Source: Nitrobacter sp. NHB1
GTDB lineage: Bacteria; Pseudomonadota; Alphaproteobacteria; Rhizobiales; Xanthobacteraceae
Length of the DNA stretch: 64,000 nucleotides
Assembly: GCF_036964665.1 (NCBI RefSeq)
Contig: NZ_JBAMDA010000001.1
Location: 2,642,001-2,706,000, forward strand
Direction: 5' to 3'
Shown: one piece after another, positions 1 through 9,840 of the stretch
How the letters are laid out: each line of letters starts with the position of its first letter
Numbering within the stretch: the stretch's first letter is position 1
Position numbers and translations under genes: made by a program
Notes under the pieces: generated by a model
Databases searched by the model: none
Told to the model about the DNA's origin: nothing
The model's input: the letters and a program-made list of their open reading frames with translations, nothing else

Positions 1-1
1 C

Positions 2-2584
2 ACGGCGGAGCAATACAAGCCGCTGATCATCGCCTACCGCAACGGGGCGGCGGTCCGCCTCTCCGACGTCGGCGAGGTATCGGACTCGGTCGAGAACCTC
101 CGCAATGCGGGCCTCGCCAACGGCAAGCCGGCTGTCCTTCTTGTGCTTTACCGGCAACCCGGCCGCAACATCATCGGTATCGTCGATCGGGTGACAGCGT
201 TGATGCCGCAATTGCGGGCTTCGGTCTCGCCGGCCATCGACCTCGATATCGCCGTCGATCGTTCGACGACCATCCGGTCGTCGTTGCGGGATGTCGAAAT
301 CACGCTGCTGATCGCCATCTTTCTCGTCGTTGTGGTGGTCTTCGCATTTTTGCGGAACGGCCGCGCGACGCTAATTCCCGTCGTCGCGGTGTCGGTGTCG
401 CTGGTCGCGACCTTCGCCGTCATGTATCTGATGGGCTACAGCCTCGACAACCTCTCGCTCATGGCGCTGACGGTCGCGACCGGTTTCGTCGTGGACGACG
501 CCATCGTGGTCCTCGAAAACATCACGCGCCACCTCGAAGCCGGCATGTCACGCCTCGATGCCGCGCTGCTGGGCGCCAGGGAAGTCGGCTTCACCGTGTT
601 GTCGATGAGCGTATCGCTGATCGCCGTCTTCATTCCGATCCTGCTGATGGGCGGCATCGTCGGCCGCCTGTTCCGCGAATTTGCCATGACGATCTCCATC
701 GCCATCATGATTTCGCTGGCGATCTCGCTGACGACCACGCCGATGATGTGCGCCATTCTGCTTCGAAGACAATCCGGTCGCAGCCATGGGCGGCTCTATC
801 AGGCGAGCGAGCACGTTTTTACTGCAATGCTGAATGGCTACCGGCGTTCGCTCAACGTCGCGCTGCGGCACCCGCGCTCGGTGATGACGATCCTGCTCGC
901 GATCCTTGGCCTCAATTTCTACCTGTACGACGTCATTCCGAAGGGATTCTTCCCACAGCAGGATACGGGCCGGCTGATCGGCATCATCCAGGCGGATCAG
1001 AGCACTTCATTTCAGTTGATGCAGAAAAAGCTCACCCAGTTCGTCTCGATCATCACCAAAGACCCGGCGGTTGAGACGGCTGTCGGCTTCACTGGCGGCG
1101 GGCAGATCAATTCCGGCTTCATGTTCGTCGCGCTGAAGCCTCTCGAGACGCGAAAGTTATCCGCAGACAGGGTCATCGGCCGCCTGCGGCGCGAACTCGC
1201 GGTCGTACCCGGAGCAACACTCTTCCTGCAGGCGGTCCAGGACATCCGTGCGGGGGGACGCGCCAGCAACGCGCAATATCAGTACACCCTGCAGAGCCCG
1301 ACGCTGGAAGAACTCGATGAATGGACCCCCAAGATAGCGGCCGCACTTCAGCGCGAGCCCACGCTGACCGATGTCAACAGCGACCAGCAGAACAAGGGGC
1401 TCGAGGCCAATCTCGTGATCGACCGGGATGCCGCCGCCCGGCTCGGGATTACGGTCAGCCAGATCGACAACACGCTTTACGACGCATTCGGCCAGCGTCA
1501 GGTTTCGACCATCTATGTCGCGCGCAACCAGTATCACGTCGTTATGGAAGTCGCGCCGCGCTACTGGCAGAATCCGGAAACGCTGAAGGATGTCTACATC
1601 AGCACCTCCGGCGGCTCCGTCGGCGGCTCGCAGGCGACCAACGCCGTCGCCGGCACGGTCGTCGCGAGCGGGCAATCGGCTTCCGCCAGTTCCGCCAATG
1701 CAAACGCGGCCCGGAACCTCGCCACCAACTCGATCGGCGCCACCGGCAAGGGAGCATCCTCGACGGGTTCCGCCGTGAGCACCGGCCAGGAAACGATGAT
1801 TCCGTTGTCCGCCGTCGCCCATTTCGAACAAGGCGCGGCGCCGCTCGCAGTCAACCATCAGGGACTGCTTGTCGCCAACACGATTTCCTTCAACCTTCCG
1901 CCCAACGTGTCATTGAGCACGGCTGTCGCCACGATCGAGACGACGATGAACCGGATCGGCGTCCCGGCAACAGTCCACGGCAGCTTCCAGGGCACGGCGA
2001 AGGTGTTTCAGGAGTCGCTCAGCAGCCAGCCCTATCTCATTCTTGCCGCGCTGATCACGATCTATATCGTTCTCGGCGTTCTGTATGAAAGCTACGTTCA
2101 TCCACTGACGATTCTATCCACGCTCCCGTCTGCGGGCGTGGGAGCGCTGCTGGCCCTGATGGCGTTCAACACGGAGTTTAGCATCATGTCGCTTATCGGC
2201 GTGATTCTGCTTATCGGCATCGTGAAGAAGAACGCCATCATGATGATCGATTTCGCGCTCGATGCCGAACGCGAGCGGGGTCTTTCCTCGCGCGATGCGA
2301 TCTACGAAGCCTGCCTGCTCCGCTTCAGGCCGATCATGATGACAACGATGGCCGCCATGCTGGGCGCGCTGCCGCTTGCAATCGGCATGGGTGAAGGCAG
2401 CGAGTTGCGGCGGCCGCTCGGCATCGCCATCGTCGGCGGCCTTGTCCTGAGCCAGATGCTGACGCTGTATACGACGCCCGTTATCTATCTTTACATCGAC
2501 CGATTCCGGCTGTGGTGCCGGCGCCTCAGGCAGGGCGGTCCCGCGCAAAGGGCTCCCGATGCTCCGTTGCAGCCGAGTGAATAG
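2..2584 (+). CDS. RND efflux pump inner-membrane permease (MdtB/MdtC-AcrB type), 5' end outside window
   Basis: Proton-driven drug or metabolite exporter subunit in the inner membrane. The frame enters from the left edge, so only the last 860 residues are seen. The TM4 proton-relay Asp pair is present ([12 protein letters not shown], around visible residues 162-173), as is the TM10 lysine ([10 protein letters not shown], near base 2220). Phrases such as [13 protein letters not shown] and [14 protein letters not shown] are typical of MdtB/C-like permeases. A Ser/Ala/Gly-rich stretch coded at about 1600-1790 enlarges a porter-domain loop. The stop TAG is 124 nt before the outer-membrane partner, which fits an operon; the periplasmic adaptor would lie upstream of the window. 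Substrate cannot be inferred. Confidence 0.93.
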   Translation, partial: TAEQYKPLIIAYRNGAAVRLSDVGEVSDSVENLRNAGLANGKPAVLLVLYRQPGRNIIGIVDRVTALMPQLRASVSPAIDLDIAVDRSTTIRSSLRDVEITLLIAIFLVVVVVFAFLRNGRATLIPVVAVSVSLVATFAVMYLMGYSLDNLSLMALTVATGFVVDDAIVVLENITRHLEAGMSRLDAALLGAREVGFTVLSMSVSLIAVFIPILLMGGIVGRLFREFAMTISIAIMISLAISLTTTPMMCAILLRRQSGRSHGRLYQASEHVFTAMLNGYRRSLNVALRHPRSVMTILLAILGLNFYLYDVIPKGFFPQQDTGRLIGIIQADQSTSFQLMQKKLTQFVSIITKDPAVETAVGFTGGGQINSGFMFVALKPLETRKLSADRVIGRLRRELAVVPGATLFLQAVQDIRAGGRASNAQYQYTLQSPTLEELDEWTPKIAAALQREPTLTDVNSDQQNKGLEANLVIDRDAAARLGITVSQIDNTLYDAFGQRQVSTIYVARNQYHVVMEVAPRYWQNPETLKDVYISTSGGSVGGSQATNAVAGTVVASGQSASASSANANAARNLATNSIGATGKGASSTGSAVSTGQETMIPLSAVAHFEQGAAPLAVNHQGLLVANTISFNLPPNVSLSTAVATIETTMNRIGVPATVHGSFQGTAKVFQESLSSQPYLILAALITIYIVLGVLYESYVHPLTILSTLPSAGVGALLALMAFNTEFSIMSLIGVILLIGIVKKNAIMMIDFALDAERERGLSSRDAIYEACLLRFRPIMMTTMAAMLGALPLAIGMGEGSELRRPLGIAIVGGLVLSQMLTLYTTPVIYLYIDRFRLWCRRLRQGGPAQRAPDAPLQPSE

Positions 2585-2708
2585 ACGACGATGCCTCAAC
2601 AGCCACAATGACCGGAAAAGTGCGGAGGATATCGACACCGGGTTGATATCCTTGTTGCAGATGCCGAGGCGCTGGGACACGATTGCGACAGGTGATTTTG
2701 GGGGCTCA

Positions 2709-4208
2709 ATGTTCGGCGCTGCGTTGAAGTCGATTTCTGTGATCGAACGGCTCGGCGGCAAGGCACGCTTTGCGTCTTTCTTCTCCGTGTTGCTGCTCGT
2801 TCCGGCATTGTCCGGCTGCATCCTCGGCTCCGAGCGACCCGATCTCAATCTCGAAATCCCGAGTACATACCGCGAGGCAAGTCGCGCGGCCCCGGACGCG
2901 GCCGTTCCGTCCCTGGACTGGTGGCGCGGGTTTCGTTCCAAGGAACTGACGTCGCTGATGGAAGCCGCGCAAACCGCCAACCTGGATATCGCTGTCGCCT
3001 ATGCGCAGATCATCCAGGCCGACGCGCAAGCGGGCATTTCGGGAGCGCCCTTGCTGCCGTCGGTGACGGGAACGGCAACGGCCGAGCGTGCGCGCAGCGC
3101 GGCCTCCGCGATCGGCGGCGTGTCCTCCGCTCCGGCCACGTTCTCGCAATACAACGTCGGCCTTACCGCCAGCTATATGATCGATTTCTGGGGCAAGAAC
3201 CGCGCGACGCTTTATGCCGCCGAGGAGAATGCGACGGTCGCCCGATACAACCGTGACGTCGTGACCCTCACAACGATCGTGACGGTCGCCAATACCTATT
3301 TCCAGATACTGGCGGCCCAGGATCAACTCCGCGTCGTCCGTCGGAATCTGGCGGCGGCGGAACGTATTCTGGAACTGATCAAGAAACAGTTCGCCGGCGG
3401 AACGGCGTCGCAACTCGATCTGTCGCAACAGCAAGCGCTGGTGGCAACCCAGCGGGCCGCCATTCCGCCGCTGCAGGTGACCTTGCGGCAGAATATCGCC
3501 GCGCTCGCGGTCCTCGTTGCGCGCGCGCCCGCGAATTTCAAGGTGAGCGGCGGAGCGACGACGCAAATCACGGCGCCGCGCGTCACGCCGGGCCTGCCTT
3601 CGGAATTGCTGACTCAGCGACCGGACATCCGTCTGGCCGAGGCGCAGCTTGCATCCTCCAATTTCAGCGTCGAGGCGGCGCGCGCCGCGTTCTTTCCGCA
3701 AATCCAGCTCACGGGTCAAAACGGATCGCAAAGCGCGGCGCTTGCAGCGTTGTTCGGACCGGGCGCATGGTATTACACGCTCGCCGCAAGCCTGACACAG
3801 CCGATCTTCGACGGCTTCCTTCTGGAAAATCAACTGAAGCAAGCCAGGGGCTTGCAGCTTCAGTATCTGCAAGCTTATCGCAAAGCCGTGCTCTCGGCCT
3901 TCGCCGACGTTGAAAAAGCGCTTGTCGCGCTTCGGCAATATACGCTGCAGGAGCGGCTGCAAAACGACGTCGTGTCGGCCTCCCGCAAAGCTTTCGAAGT
4001 CTCGGAAACGCAATTTCGCGGCGGCACGGTGAATCTTCTGACCGTTCTGCAGACGGAGCAAACTCTTTTCACCGCCGAGAATGTGCTGGTGCAGGTGCGG
4101 CTGACGAAGCTGCTCGCCGCCAGCAGTCTGTTTCAGGCGCTGGGCGGGGGGTGGTCACCGGAGCGAACTGTATCCCTGAACAAAGACTCCGCGCCAGGTC
4201 CTCTTTAA
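2709..4208 (+). CDS. RND efflux system outer-membrane factor lipoprotein (NodT/OprM family)
   Basis: Outer-membrane channel that completes the tripartite pump with the preceding permease. The ATG at 2709 gives a basic n-region, a hydrophobic core and a lipobox (VPALSGC, Cys37), and a G-rich ribosome-binding stretch sits just before it; the frame is open further upstream to 2559 but that would add about 50 residues ahead of the signal peptide. Two OEP repeats follow, with the family signatures LDWWRGF near the start, SQLDLSQQQALVATQ, LLTQRPDIRLAEAQL and LNLLTVLQ-like phrases near the end. At 499 residues it is of normal length. Its stop codon lies inside sequence that, in another frame, begins to read as a recombinase remnant. 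Confidence 0.9.
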   Translation: MFGAALKSISVIERLGGKARFASFFSVLLLVPALSGCILGSERPDLNLEIPSTYREASRAAPDAAVPSLDWWRGFRSKELTSLMEAAQTANLDIAVAYAQIIQADAQAGISGAPLLPSVTGTATAERARSAASAIGGVSSAPATFSQYNVGLTASYMIDFWGKNRATLYAAEENATVARYNRDVVTLTTIVTVANTYFQILAAQDQLRVVRRNLAAAERILELIKKQFAGGTASQLDLSQQQALVATQRAAIPPLQVTLRQNIAALAVLVARAPANFKVSGGATTQITAPRVTPGLPSELLTQRPDIRLAEAQLASSNFSVEAARAAFFPQIQLTGQNGSQSAALAALFGPGAWYYTLAASLTQPIFDGFLLENQLKQARGLQLQYLQAYRKAVLSAFADVEKALVALRQYTLQERLQNDVVSASRKAFEVSETQFRGGTVNLLTVLQTEQTLFTAENVLVQVRLTKLLAASSLFQALGGGWSPERTVSLNKDSAPGPL

Positions 4209-4525
4209 AACGTCGACCCTCAAATCGGATCGGGACCGCGCCAAGGAGGCGCTCGCCCGGATCACCATCCACCCAAGGCTGGACGTCTTCAATGCTGAGG
4301 CCATCGAGCGCTTCGGACAGATCATGAGGCGCGACGGGTCCGATTCCGTTCAGGACGGCCTACATCAAGTCGATTGTGGACCGGATCGAGGGCGATGATC
4401 ACGCGATTCGAATTATTGGGGAGCAGGCAACCCTGGAGCAAGTGATTGCCGGGGACCAAAACGCGGGTCCAAACGTTCGCAGTTTTGTACGCAAGTGGCG
4501 CGCCCGAAGAGATTCGAACTCCTGA
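4180..4525 (+). pseudogene. C-terminal remnant of a site-specific (serine-type) recombinase, frameshifted
   Basis: Translation starting near 4201 gives LFKTSTLKSDRDRAKEALAR and RLDVFNAEAIERFGQIMRR; a +1 shift at about 4333 continues as PIPFRTAYIKSIVDRI, HAIRIIGEQATLEQVIAG and NVRSFVRKWR, then stops at 4523-4525. These phrases resemble the C-terminal coiled-coil/helical end of rhizobial resolvase-type recombinases. No N-terminal catalytic domain is present and the efflux gene abuts it. The last codons run through the 3' end of the tRNA-Arg gene on the other strand, as expected for an element integrated at a tRNA. Family assignment is from recalled sequence similarity, not a search. Confidence 0.65.
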
Positions 4526-4572
4526 CCCCCAGATTCGTAGTCTGGTGCTCTATCCAGCTGAGCTACGGGCGC
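4496..4572 (-). tRNA. tRNA-Arg (anticodon ACG)
   Basis: On the minus strand the gene begins GCGCCCGTAGCTCAGCTGG and ends GGGCGCGCCA with encoded CCA. The acceptor stem pairs GCGCCCG with CGGGCGC, the D-arm and the GGTTCGAATC-like T-arm are in place, and the anticodon loop CTACGAA lies between CCAGA and TCTGG, giving ACG (inosine-modified, reads CGU/CGC/CGA). Length is 77 nt. The 3' end overlaps the recombinase remnant, so this is a likely past integration site. The 245 nt between it and the kinase at 4818 show no gene. Confidence 0.96.
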
Positions 4573-4817
4573 GTTTGTCGTGGAAATCGCGGGTAAGTTA
4601 AAAGCAACTGCGTTCGGAAGCAGGCGTCCCGAAGGCGGGCCATTGCTAACGGCTCCCGGTCGGCTTTGCAAGCGGCGCGGCTGCACCGACTGTCCCGTGC
4701 GACAGGAAAATCGCATGGGATCACCTCGGCGATCGGTGCAAGGGCGCGCGTGCTAACCTTCTGGCCGAAAAGCGAGATCCTGATGCACCGGGCCGCGCGC
4801 CGACCTTAAGAGCAGGC

Positions 4818-6296
4818 CTACGCTCGCGCGCGTTCGTTGCGGATAGCCTGCAACTCCACCGGGCGATCCGGAATCGCGATCCGGAACGTCGCGCCGATGG
4901 TGCCTTCCACCAGATGGATGTCGCCGCCGTGCGCAAGCACCAACTCCGCCGCGATCGCAAGACCGAGGCCGCTGCCGCCCGGACGGACCGATCCCTGGAA
5001 AGCCTCGAACAGGTGGTTGCGCGCCTGTTGCGGAACGCCCGGTCCGGTATCGGAGATCTCGATGATGGTCACTGCGCCTTCGCGGCGGCCGGTGACCCTG
5101 ATCTGCCGGGTCGCGGCATCGCTTTGTGGCTGGCTCTCCAGAGCCTGCGCGGCGTTGCGCACGAGATTGAGCAGAATGCGGAAAAGCTGATCCGGATCGG
5201 CATCGATCGTGAGGCCGCGCTCGATCGCGTTGATCCAGGTGATCGACCCTTCCGGCGCCAGTCCTGCCGACTCGCGCACCTCGTTGACGACGGGCTCGAT
5301 CGCCATCATCCGCCGGTCGGGGGCGGCCTCCTGAGCGCGTCCGTAAGACAACGTCGATTGGCAGAACGCGATGGCGCGTTCCAGCGAGCGCATCAGCTTG
5401 GGTGCGAACCGCTGCACCCGCGGATCGGGCACGCTGGCCAACTGATCGGACAGCAACTGCGAGGACGCCAGCAGGTTGCGCAGATCGTGATTGATCTTCG
5501 AGACCGCGAGGCCGAGTGCGGCGAGCCTGCTCTTCTGATGCAGCATCGAGACGAGATCGCGCTGCATGTCGGAGAGTTCCCGTTCGGCGACGCCGATCTC
5601 GTCGCCGCGCTGCGACGGCACGATGATCCGCGCCGAGCTTTCGGGGTTTTGGTGAAAGCCCACGAGATTCGCGGTCAGGCGCCGCATCGGGCGGACGAAC
5701 AGGTAGTGCAGCGCCAGATAGACCAGCGCCGCGGTCAGAACCGCGATCGCCAGCGAGACCAGCAACAGGTTACGCGAAAAACGGTACATCGACTGGCGCA
5801 GCGGCAGTTCGTCGGTGACGACTTCGATGAACTGCGCGCCGCGCGGCCCCGGTCCGATGATGCGGATCGCCTGGTTGCCGCTCTCCAGCATGGTTTCGAA
5901 CGAGCCGACGATGGCCGACCACGGCGTCATGGTGCGCATGTCGATGTCATGATCGATCGCTGACGGCAGATCCGCGCTGGCGAGCAGGCGGCGCTGCTGG
6001 CCCATCTTGATGGCGACGGCCCGCGCGCCGATGCTGCCGAGAATTTGCCGGGCGAGCGAATCGGGCACCATGCCCGACGGCGCCGCGTCGAGAACCAGCG
6101 CGGCCGTGTTCGCGGCGGCCAGCCGGTCGTTGAGCCGGTTCGCCCGGAAGTTGGCGATCGCAGGGACGTAGATCAGGATTTCGGCGATCATCACCAGCGG
6201 GATCGTCAGCAGCAGGAGCTTGCCGGAAAGGCCGAGCCGGCCGCGCAACGACAGCCGCGCTGCCCGAACCCGGAGTTGTTCGATCGCCTGTGACAC
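4818..6296 (-). CDS. membrane-bound sensor histidine kinase (HAMP)
   Basis: Two-component sensor of 492 residues. A transmembrane helix at about 26-47, a periplasmic region of roughly 130 residues and a second helix at about 176-200 are followed by a HAMP linker. The phospho-acceptor box reads KINHDLRNLL (His about 270), then N box NLVRNAAQAL, G1 DTGPGVP and G2 GGSGLGLAI. The GTG at 6296 is preferred over the ATG at 6431 because the mRNA has GGAGGG five bases upstream and because the extra 45 residues look non-coding. No response regulator lies next to it, so it is an orphan kinase here. It is divergent from the rpmH operon. Signal unknown. Confidence 0.88.
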   Translation of the reverse strand: MSQAIEQLRVRAARLSLRGRLGLSGKLLLLTIPLVMIAEILIYVPAIANFRANRLNDRLAAANTAALVLDAAPSGMVPDSLARQILGSIGARAVAIKMGQQRRLLASADLPSAIDHDIDMRTMTPWSAIVGSFETMLESGNQAIRIIGPGPRGAQFIEVVTDELPLRQSMYRFSRNLLLVSLAIAVLTAALVYLALHYLFVRPMRRLTANLVGFHQNPESSARIIVPSQRGDEIGVAERELSDMQRDLVSMLHQKSRLAALGLAVSKINHDLRNLLASSQLLSDQLASVPDPRVQRFAPKLMRSLERAIAFCQSTLSYGRAQEAAPDRRMMAIEPVVNEVRESAGLAPEGSITWINAIERGLTIDADPDQLFRILLNLVRNAAQALESQPQSDAATRQIRVTGRREGAVTIIEISDTGPGVPQQARNHLFEAFQGSVRPGGSGLGLAIAAELVLAHGGDIHLVEGTIGATFRIAIPDRPVELQAIRNERARA

Positions 6297-6464
6297 GACT
6301 GCCCTCCGCGGACTAACCCTGCGGCAAAACTGACAGTGATCCGCGCTTGTCCCGAACCGGCCGCCGGTGCCGGCTTCGGGCAAATCACTGGAACACATCC
6401 CTAATATAGGCCCGGCGCGAGATTTGGCCAATTCGGTCGAGCCGGGAAACGCTAAAGCGCAAGA

Positions 6465-6493
6465 TTGACGAAAAGAGGCCGCTCCCGTATAAG
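6465..6493 (+). promoter_or_regulatory. sigma-70-type promoter for rpmH-rnpA-yidC
   Basis: TTGACG at 6465-6470 and TATAAG at 6488-6493 are separated by exactly 17 nt, close to the housekeeping consensus. It lies about 130 nt upstream of rpmH and faces the ribosomal/RNase P/insertase block. Confidence 0.6.
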
Positions 6494-6625
6494 CCGCGCC
6501 AACTGTCCGCGATGATCCGGTTTCAACCGGGGCGGCTCGTTCGGGCCGAAAGCGGCCTGGTTCGGGTCGGCATGACCGGACTTAACCCCAATATCAGGCG
6601 ACTTGCCCGGTCAGCGGAGATACCC

Positions 6626-6760
6626 GTGAAGCGGACTTATCAACCCAGCAAACTGGTGCGCAAGCGCCGTCACGGCTTTCGCGCCCGCCTCGCGACCACC
6701 GGCGGCCGGAAGATTCTTGCCGCGCGGCGCGCGCGCGGCCGCAAGCGCTTGAGCGCCTGA
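6626..6760 (+). CDS. rpmH: 50S ribosomal protein L34
   Basis: Small basic protein of the large ribosomal subunit, 44 residues, beginning [20 protein letters not shown] after the start and ending in a run of Arg/Lys residues, which is diagnostic of L34. The start is the GTG at 6626, which matches the universal L34 N-terminus and has GGAG upstream; the longer open frame from 6512 is rejected. It heads the classic rpmH-rnpA-yidC order and a good promoter lies at 6465-6493. Confidence 0.97.
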   Translation: MKRTYQPSKLVRKRRHGFRARLATTGGRKILAARRARGRKRLSA

Positions 6761-6783
6761 GCCAATCTCCCCGAGATATCGTC

Positions 6784-7119
6784 ATGGACCGGTTGAGGCA
6801 GCGGGCGGACTTCCTCGCCGCTGCCAACGGGCTGCGGGTCAACACCTCCGCCTTCGTGGTGCAAAATCGCCGCCGCAACGACGACGGCCCGATCAGGATC
6901 GGCTTCACGGTGACCAAAAAGAATGGCACCGCGACCGAACGAAACCGCATCCGCCGCAGGCTTCGCGAATTGGTGAAGCGCGTGGACGCCGTATCCATGC
7001 GACCGCACAGCGATTATGTGGTAATCGGCCGCCGTGCTGCGCTCAACCGGGGTTTCGCCGTCATGCTCGATGATCTGCGTTCGGCGTTCCATCGCCTCGA
7101 TCGCCAGCATCCAGGATGA
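6784..7119 (+). CDS. rnpA: ribonuclease P protein component
   Basis: Protein cofactor of RNase P, which helps the catalytic RNA trim tRNA 5' leaders. It is 111 residues and basic. The family signature is seen in RIGFTVTKKNGTATERNRIR followed by RRLRELV, containing the RNR motif. It starts 23 nt after rpmH and 67 nt before yidC, the conserved arrangement across bacteria. Confidence 0.95.
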   Translation: MDRLRQRADFLAAANGLRVNTSAFVVQNRRRNDDGPIRIGFTVTKKNGTATERNRIRRRLRELVKRVDAVSMRPHSDYVVIGRRAALNRGFAVMLDDLRSAFHRLDRQHPG

Positions 7120-7186
7120 TCGCGGCGTCAAGATCGGCGGCATTAACGGCGCATCGCTGCAACCCGAACCGAATGACGAGACCTGA

Positions 7187-9019
7187 ATGATGTCTAACAA
7201 CCGCAATACCATCATCGCCATCGTTCTGTCGGGCCTCATCCTGATCGCCTGGCAGTATTTCTACAATATTCCGCAGATGGAAAAGGATCGCGCCGCGCAG
7301 CAGGCGCAAAGCCAGACGGCAAAATCCCAGACCGAGCCGGGGCCAAATTCGCCCAAGCCGGATCACCCTGCGGCGGAGGCGGTGGTTGCCCGCGCCGTTG
7401 CGATTGCGGCCACGCCGCGCGTCAAGATCGACACCTCTCGCCTGAGCGGAAGCATCTCGCTGAAGGGGGCGCGCATCGACGATCTCTCCCTGACCAAATA
7501 CCGCGAGACGGTCGATCCCGCTTCGCCCGCGATCGAGCTGTTTTCGCCCTCCGGCACGGCCGCTCCGTATTATGCCGAATTCGGTTGGGTTGCGGCTACC
7601 GGATCGACCGCACGGGTGCCGGACCAGAACACGGTATGGCAGCAGGAAGGGTCGGGCGCGCTGACACAGTCCACCCCGGTCACGCTGAAATACGACAACG
7701 GCGAAGGGCTGACGTTCCGCCGTACCATCGCGGTGGACGACCACTATCTGTTCACGATCAAGGATGAGGTCACGAACGCCGGCGGCGCGCCGGTGACGTT
7801 GTACCCGTTTGCGCTGATTTCACGCCACGGCACGCCGGTGGTTTCCGGCTACTATCTCCTGCATGAAGGCCTTATCGGCTATCTCGGTGATCAGAAGCTG
7901 CAGGAATATACCTATAAGAAGATCGACGAAGCCAAGTCGGTCAGCTTCAAGGTCACCAACGCCTGGTTCGGCATCACCGACAAATATTGGGCCTCGGCTC
8001 TGCTGCCCGACACCAGCGCGCAATTGCAGGCGCGTTTCTCGTCCAACGAGGCTAACTCGGTCAAGACCTACCAGACCGACTATCTGGAGGATGCGCAGAC
8101 CATCCCGGTCGGCGGCACAGGTTCGGTCAACGCGCGCCTGTTCGCCGGAGCCAAGGAAGCCAGCGTCGTCGGCCTCAATTTTCCCTTGGTGGACCTCGGC
8201 GGCTACAACAAGCAGCTTCACCTCAACCATTTCGACCTGTTGATCGACTGGGGCTGGTTCTACTTCATCACCAAGCCGATGTTCCTCGCGCTGGATTTCT
8301 TCTTCCATGTGTTCGGCAATTTCGGCATCGCGATCCTGGTTGTGACGGTGCTGGTCAAGCTGATCTTCTTCCCGCTCGCCAACAAGGCCTACGCCTCGAT
8401 GGCGAAGATGAAGGCGGTCCAGCCGCAGGTCGCCGCTCTAAAGGAGCGCTTCCCCGACGACAAGATGAAGCTGCAGCAGGAGATGATGGAAATCTACAAG
8501 AAAGAGAAGATCAACCCGATCTCGGGCTGTCTTCCGATCGTCTTGCAGATCCCGGTGTTCTTCTCGCTCTACAAGGTTCTGTTCGTGACCATCGAAATGC
8601 GTCACGCGCCATTCTTCGCCTGGATCAAGGACCTGTCTGCGCCCGATCCGACCCACATCTTTAACCTGTTCGGGCTGCTGCCCTACGATCCCTCGGCGGT
8701 GCCGTTCATCGGTCACTATCTCGCAATCGGCGCGTGGCCGATCATCATGGGCATCACGATGTGGTTCCAGATGAAGCTGAACCCGACGCCGCCGGACCCG
8801 ACCCAGAAGATCATCTTCGACTGGATGCCGCTGATCTTCACCTTCATGCTCGCTGGCTTCCCGGCCGGCCTCGTGATCTACTGGGCCTGGAACAACACCC
8901 TGTCGGTGCTCCAGCAGAGCTACATCATGCGCCGCAACGGCGTGAAGGTGGTACTGTTCGACAATGTGAAGTCGACCTTCCGCCGCAAATCCTCCGACAA
9001 GCCGGCGAAGACGACATAG
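7187..9019 (+). CDS. yidC: membrane protein insertase YidC
   Basis: Inserts and folds inner-membrane proteins with or without SecYEG. At 610 residues it has the Gram-negative form: an N-terminal helix (about 7-24), a Q/A/P-rich linker, the large periplasmic beta domain (about 80-340) and the conserved C-terminal membrane bundle from about 360 on. Typical core phrases are LVKLIFFPLANKAYASMAKM, NPISGCLPIVLQIPVFFSLY and GLVIYWAWNNTLSVLQQ. The tail is basic. The gene follows rnpA in the usual order and is followed by a long palindromic repeat. Confidence 0.97.
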   Translation: MMSNNRNTIIAIVLSGLILIAWQYFYNIPQMEKDRAAQQAQSQTAKSQTEPGPNSPKPDHPAAEAVVARAVAIAATPRVKIDTSRLSGSISLKGARIDDLSLTKYRETVDPASPAIELFSPSGTAAPYYAEFGWVAATGSTARVPDQNTVWQQEGSGALTQSTPVTLKYDNGEGLTFRRTIAVDDHYLFTIKDEVTNAGGAPVTLYPFALISRHGTPVVSGYYLLHEGLIGYLGDQKLQEYTYKKIDEAKSVSFKVTNAWFGITDKYWASALLPDTSAQLQARFSSNEANSVKTYQTDYLEDAQTIPVGGTGSVNARLFAGAKEASVVGLNFPLVDLGGYNKQLHLNHFDLLIDWGWFYFITKPMFLALDFFFHVFGNFGIAILVVTVLVKLIFFPLANKAYASMAKMKAVQPQVAALKERFPDDKMKLQQEMMEIYKKEKINPISGCLPIVLQIPVFFSLYKVLFVTIEMRHAPFFAWIKDLSAPDPTHIFNLFGLLPYDPSAVPFIGHYLAIGAWPIIMGITMWFQMKLNPTPPDPTQKIIFDWMPLIFTFMLAGFPAGLVIYWAWNNTLSVLQQSYIMRRNGVKVVLFDNVKSTFRRKSSDKPAKTT

Positions 9020-9029
9020 AATCCTTCCA

Positions 9030-9172
9030 TTGTCATTGCGAGGAGCTCAAGGGCGACGTTCGCGTCGTCCCGTCAGCGACGAAGCAATCCAGTTCCGACC
9101 GCGCTATGCTGGACTGCTTCGCTCAGCGCAAAATTGGCAAGCCAATTTTGTAGCGAGCTCGCAATGATGCCT
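9030..9172. repeat. long imperfect palindromic interspersed repeat
   Basis: Outer arms TCATTGCGAG...GCTCGCAATGA, inner arms GCGACGAAGCAATCCAG (9076-9092) and CTGGACTGCTTCGC (from 9109), plus a small hairpin AAAATTGGC/GCCAATTTT at 9130-9149. The whole fills the yidC-engB gap. This kind of element is widespread in proteobacterial genomes and is non-coding. Confidence 0.75.
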
Positions 9173-9186
9173 GTGAGAACCCACGC

Positions 9187-9840
9187 ATGACCACCGGCCT
9201 TGATGCGGAGCTGATCGAGCGGGGCCGAAGGCTGTTTGCCGGAGACTGGCAATTCATCTGGGCCTCGCCGTCGATCGAGACGCTGCCGCCGATGGCTGGC
9301 GTCGAGGTCGCATTCGCCGGACGCTCCAATGTCGGCAAGTCTACCCTGATCAACGCGCTGACCGGGCGCAGCACGCTGGCCCGAACCTCCCGCACTCCGG
9401 GTCGCACCCAGGAGTTGATCTTCTTCGAGGGTCCGAAGGACGCCGGTGTCCGGCTGGTCGACATGCCCGGCTACGGCTTTGCGTCGGCGCCGAAAGCCAG
9501 AATCGCGTCGTGGACGTCGCTGATCCACAAATTCCTGCTCGGCCGGGCGAGCCTTGCGCGAGTCTATGTGCTGATCGACTCGCGCCATGGCATCAAGGAC
9601 ATCGACCATACTATTCTGACCACCCTCGACAGGTCCGCCGTGAGCTACCAGATCGTGCTGACCAAGGCCGACGAGGTGAAGGCCACTGAGATGGCGGAGC
9701 GTCGTGATGCGACCAGGGCGCTGCTCGCCAAACATCCGGCGGCGTTCCCGGATGTACTGGTCACATCGTCGCGCACGGGCTACGGAGTGCCGGAGTTGCG
9801 CGCGGCCATGGCCCGCCTGATCGGAGAGCATCAACGATGA
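9187..9840 (+). CDS. engB: ribosome-biogenesis GTP-binding protein EngB/YsxC
   Basis: Essential TRAFAC GTPase linked to assembly of the large ribosomal subunit. It has 217 residues with G1 GRSNVGKSTLINAL, a G2 threonine in SRTPGRTQEL, G3 DMPGYGFA, G4 TKAD and G5 TSSRTG. The start ATG at 9187 follows the repeat element. The stop overlaps the start of the next gene by ATGA. Confidence 0.95.
   Translation: MTTGLDAELIERGRRLFAGDWQFIWASPSIETLPPMAGVEVAFAGRSNVGKSTLINALTGRSTLARTSRTPGRTQELIFFEGPKDAGVRLVDMPGYGFASAPKARIASWTSLIHKFLLGRASLARVYVLIDSRHGIKDIDHTILTTLDRSAVSYQIVLTKADEVKATEMAERRDATRALLAKHPAAFPDVLVTSSRTGYGVPELRAAMARLIGEHQR

Noticed and set aside
2706-4061. 451-codon open frame antisense to the outer-membrane factor gene
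   Set aside because: Arg-rich shadow frame; the lipoprotein gene on the plus strand is well supported.
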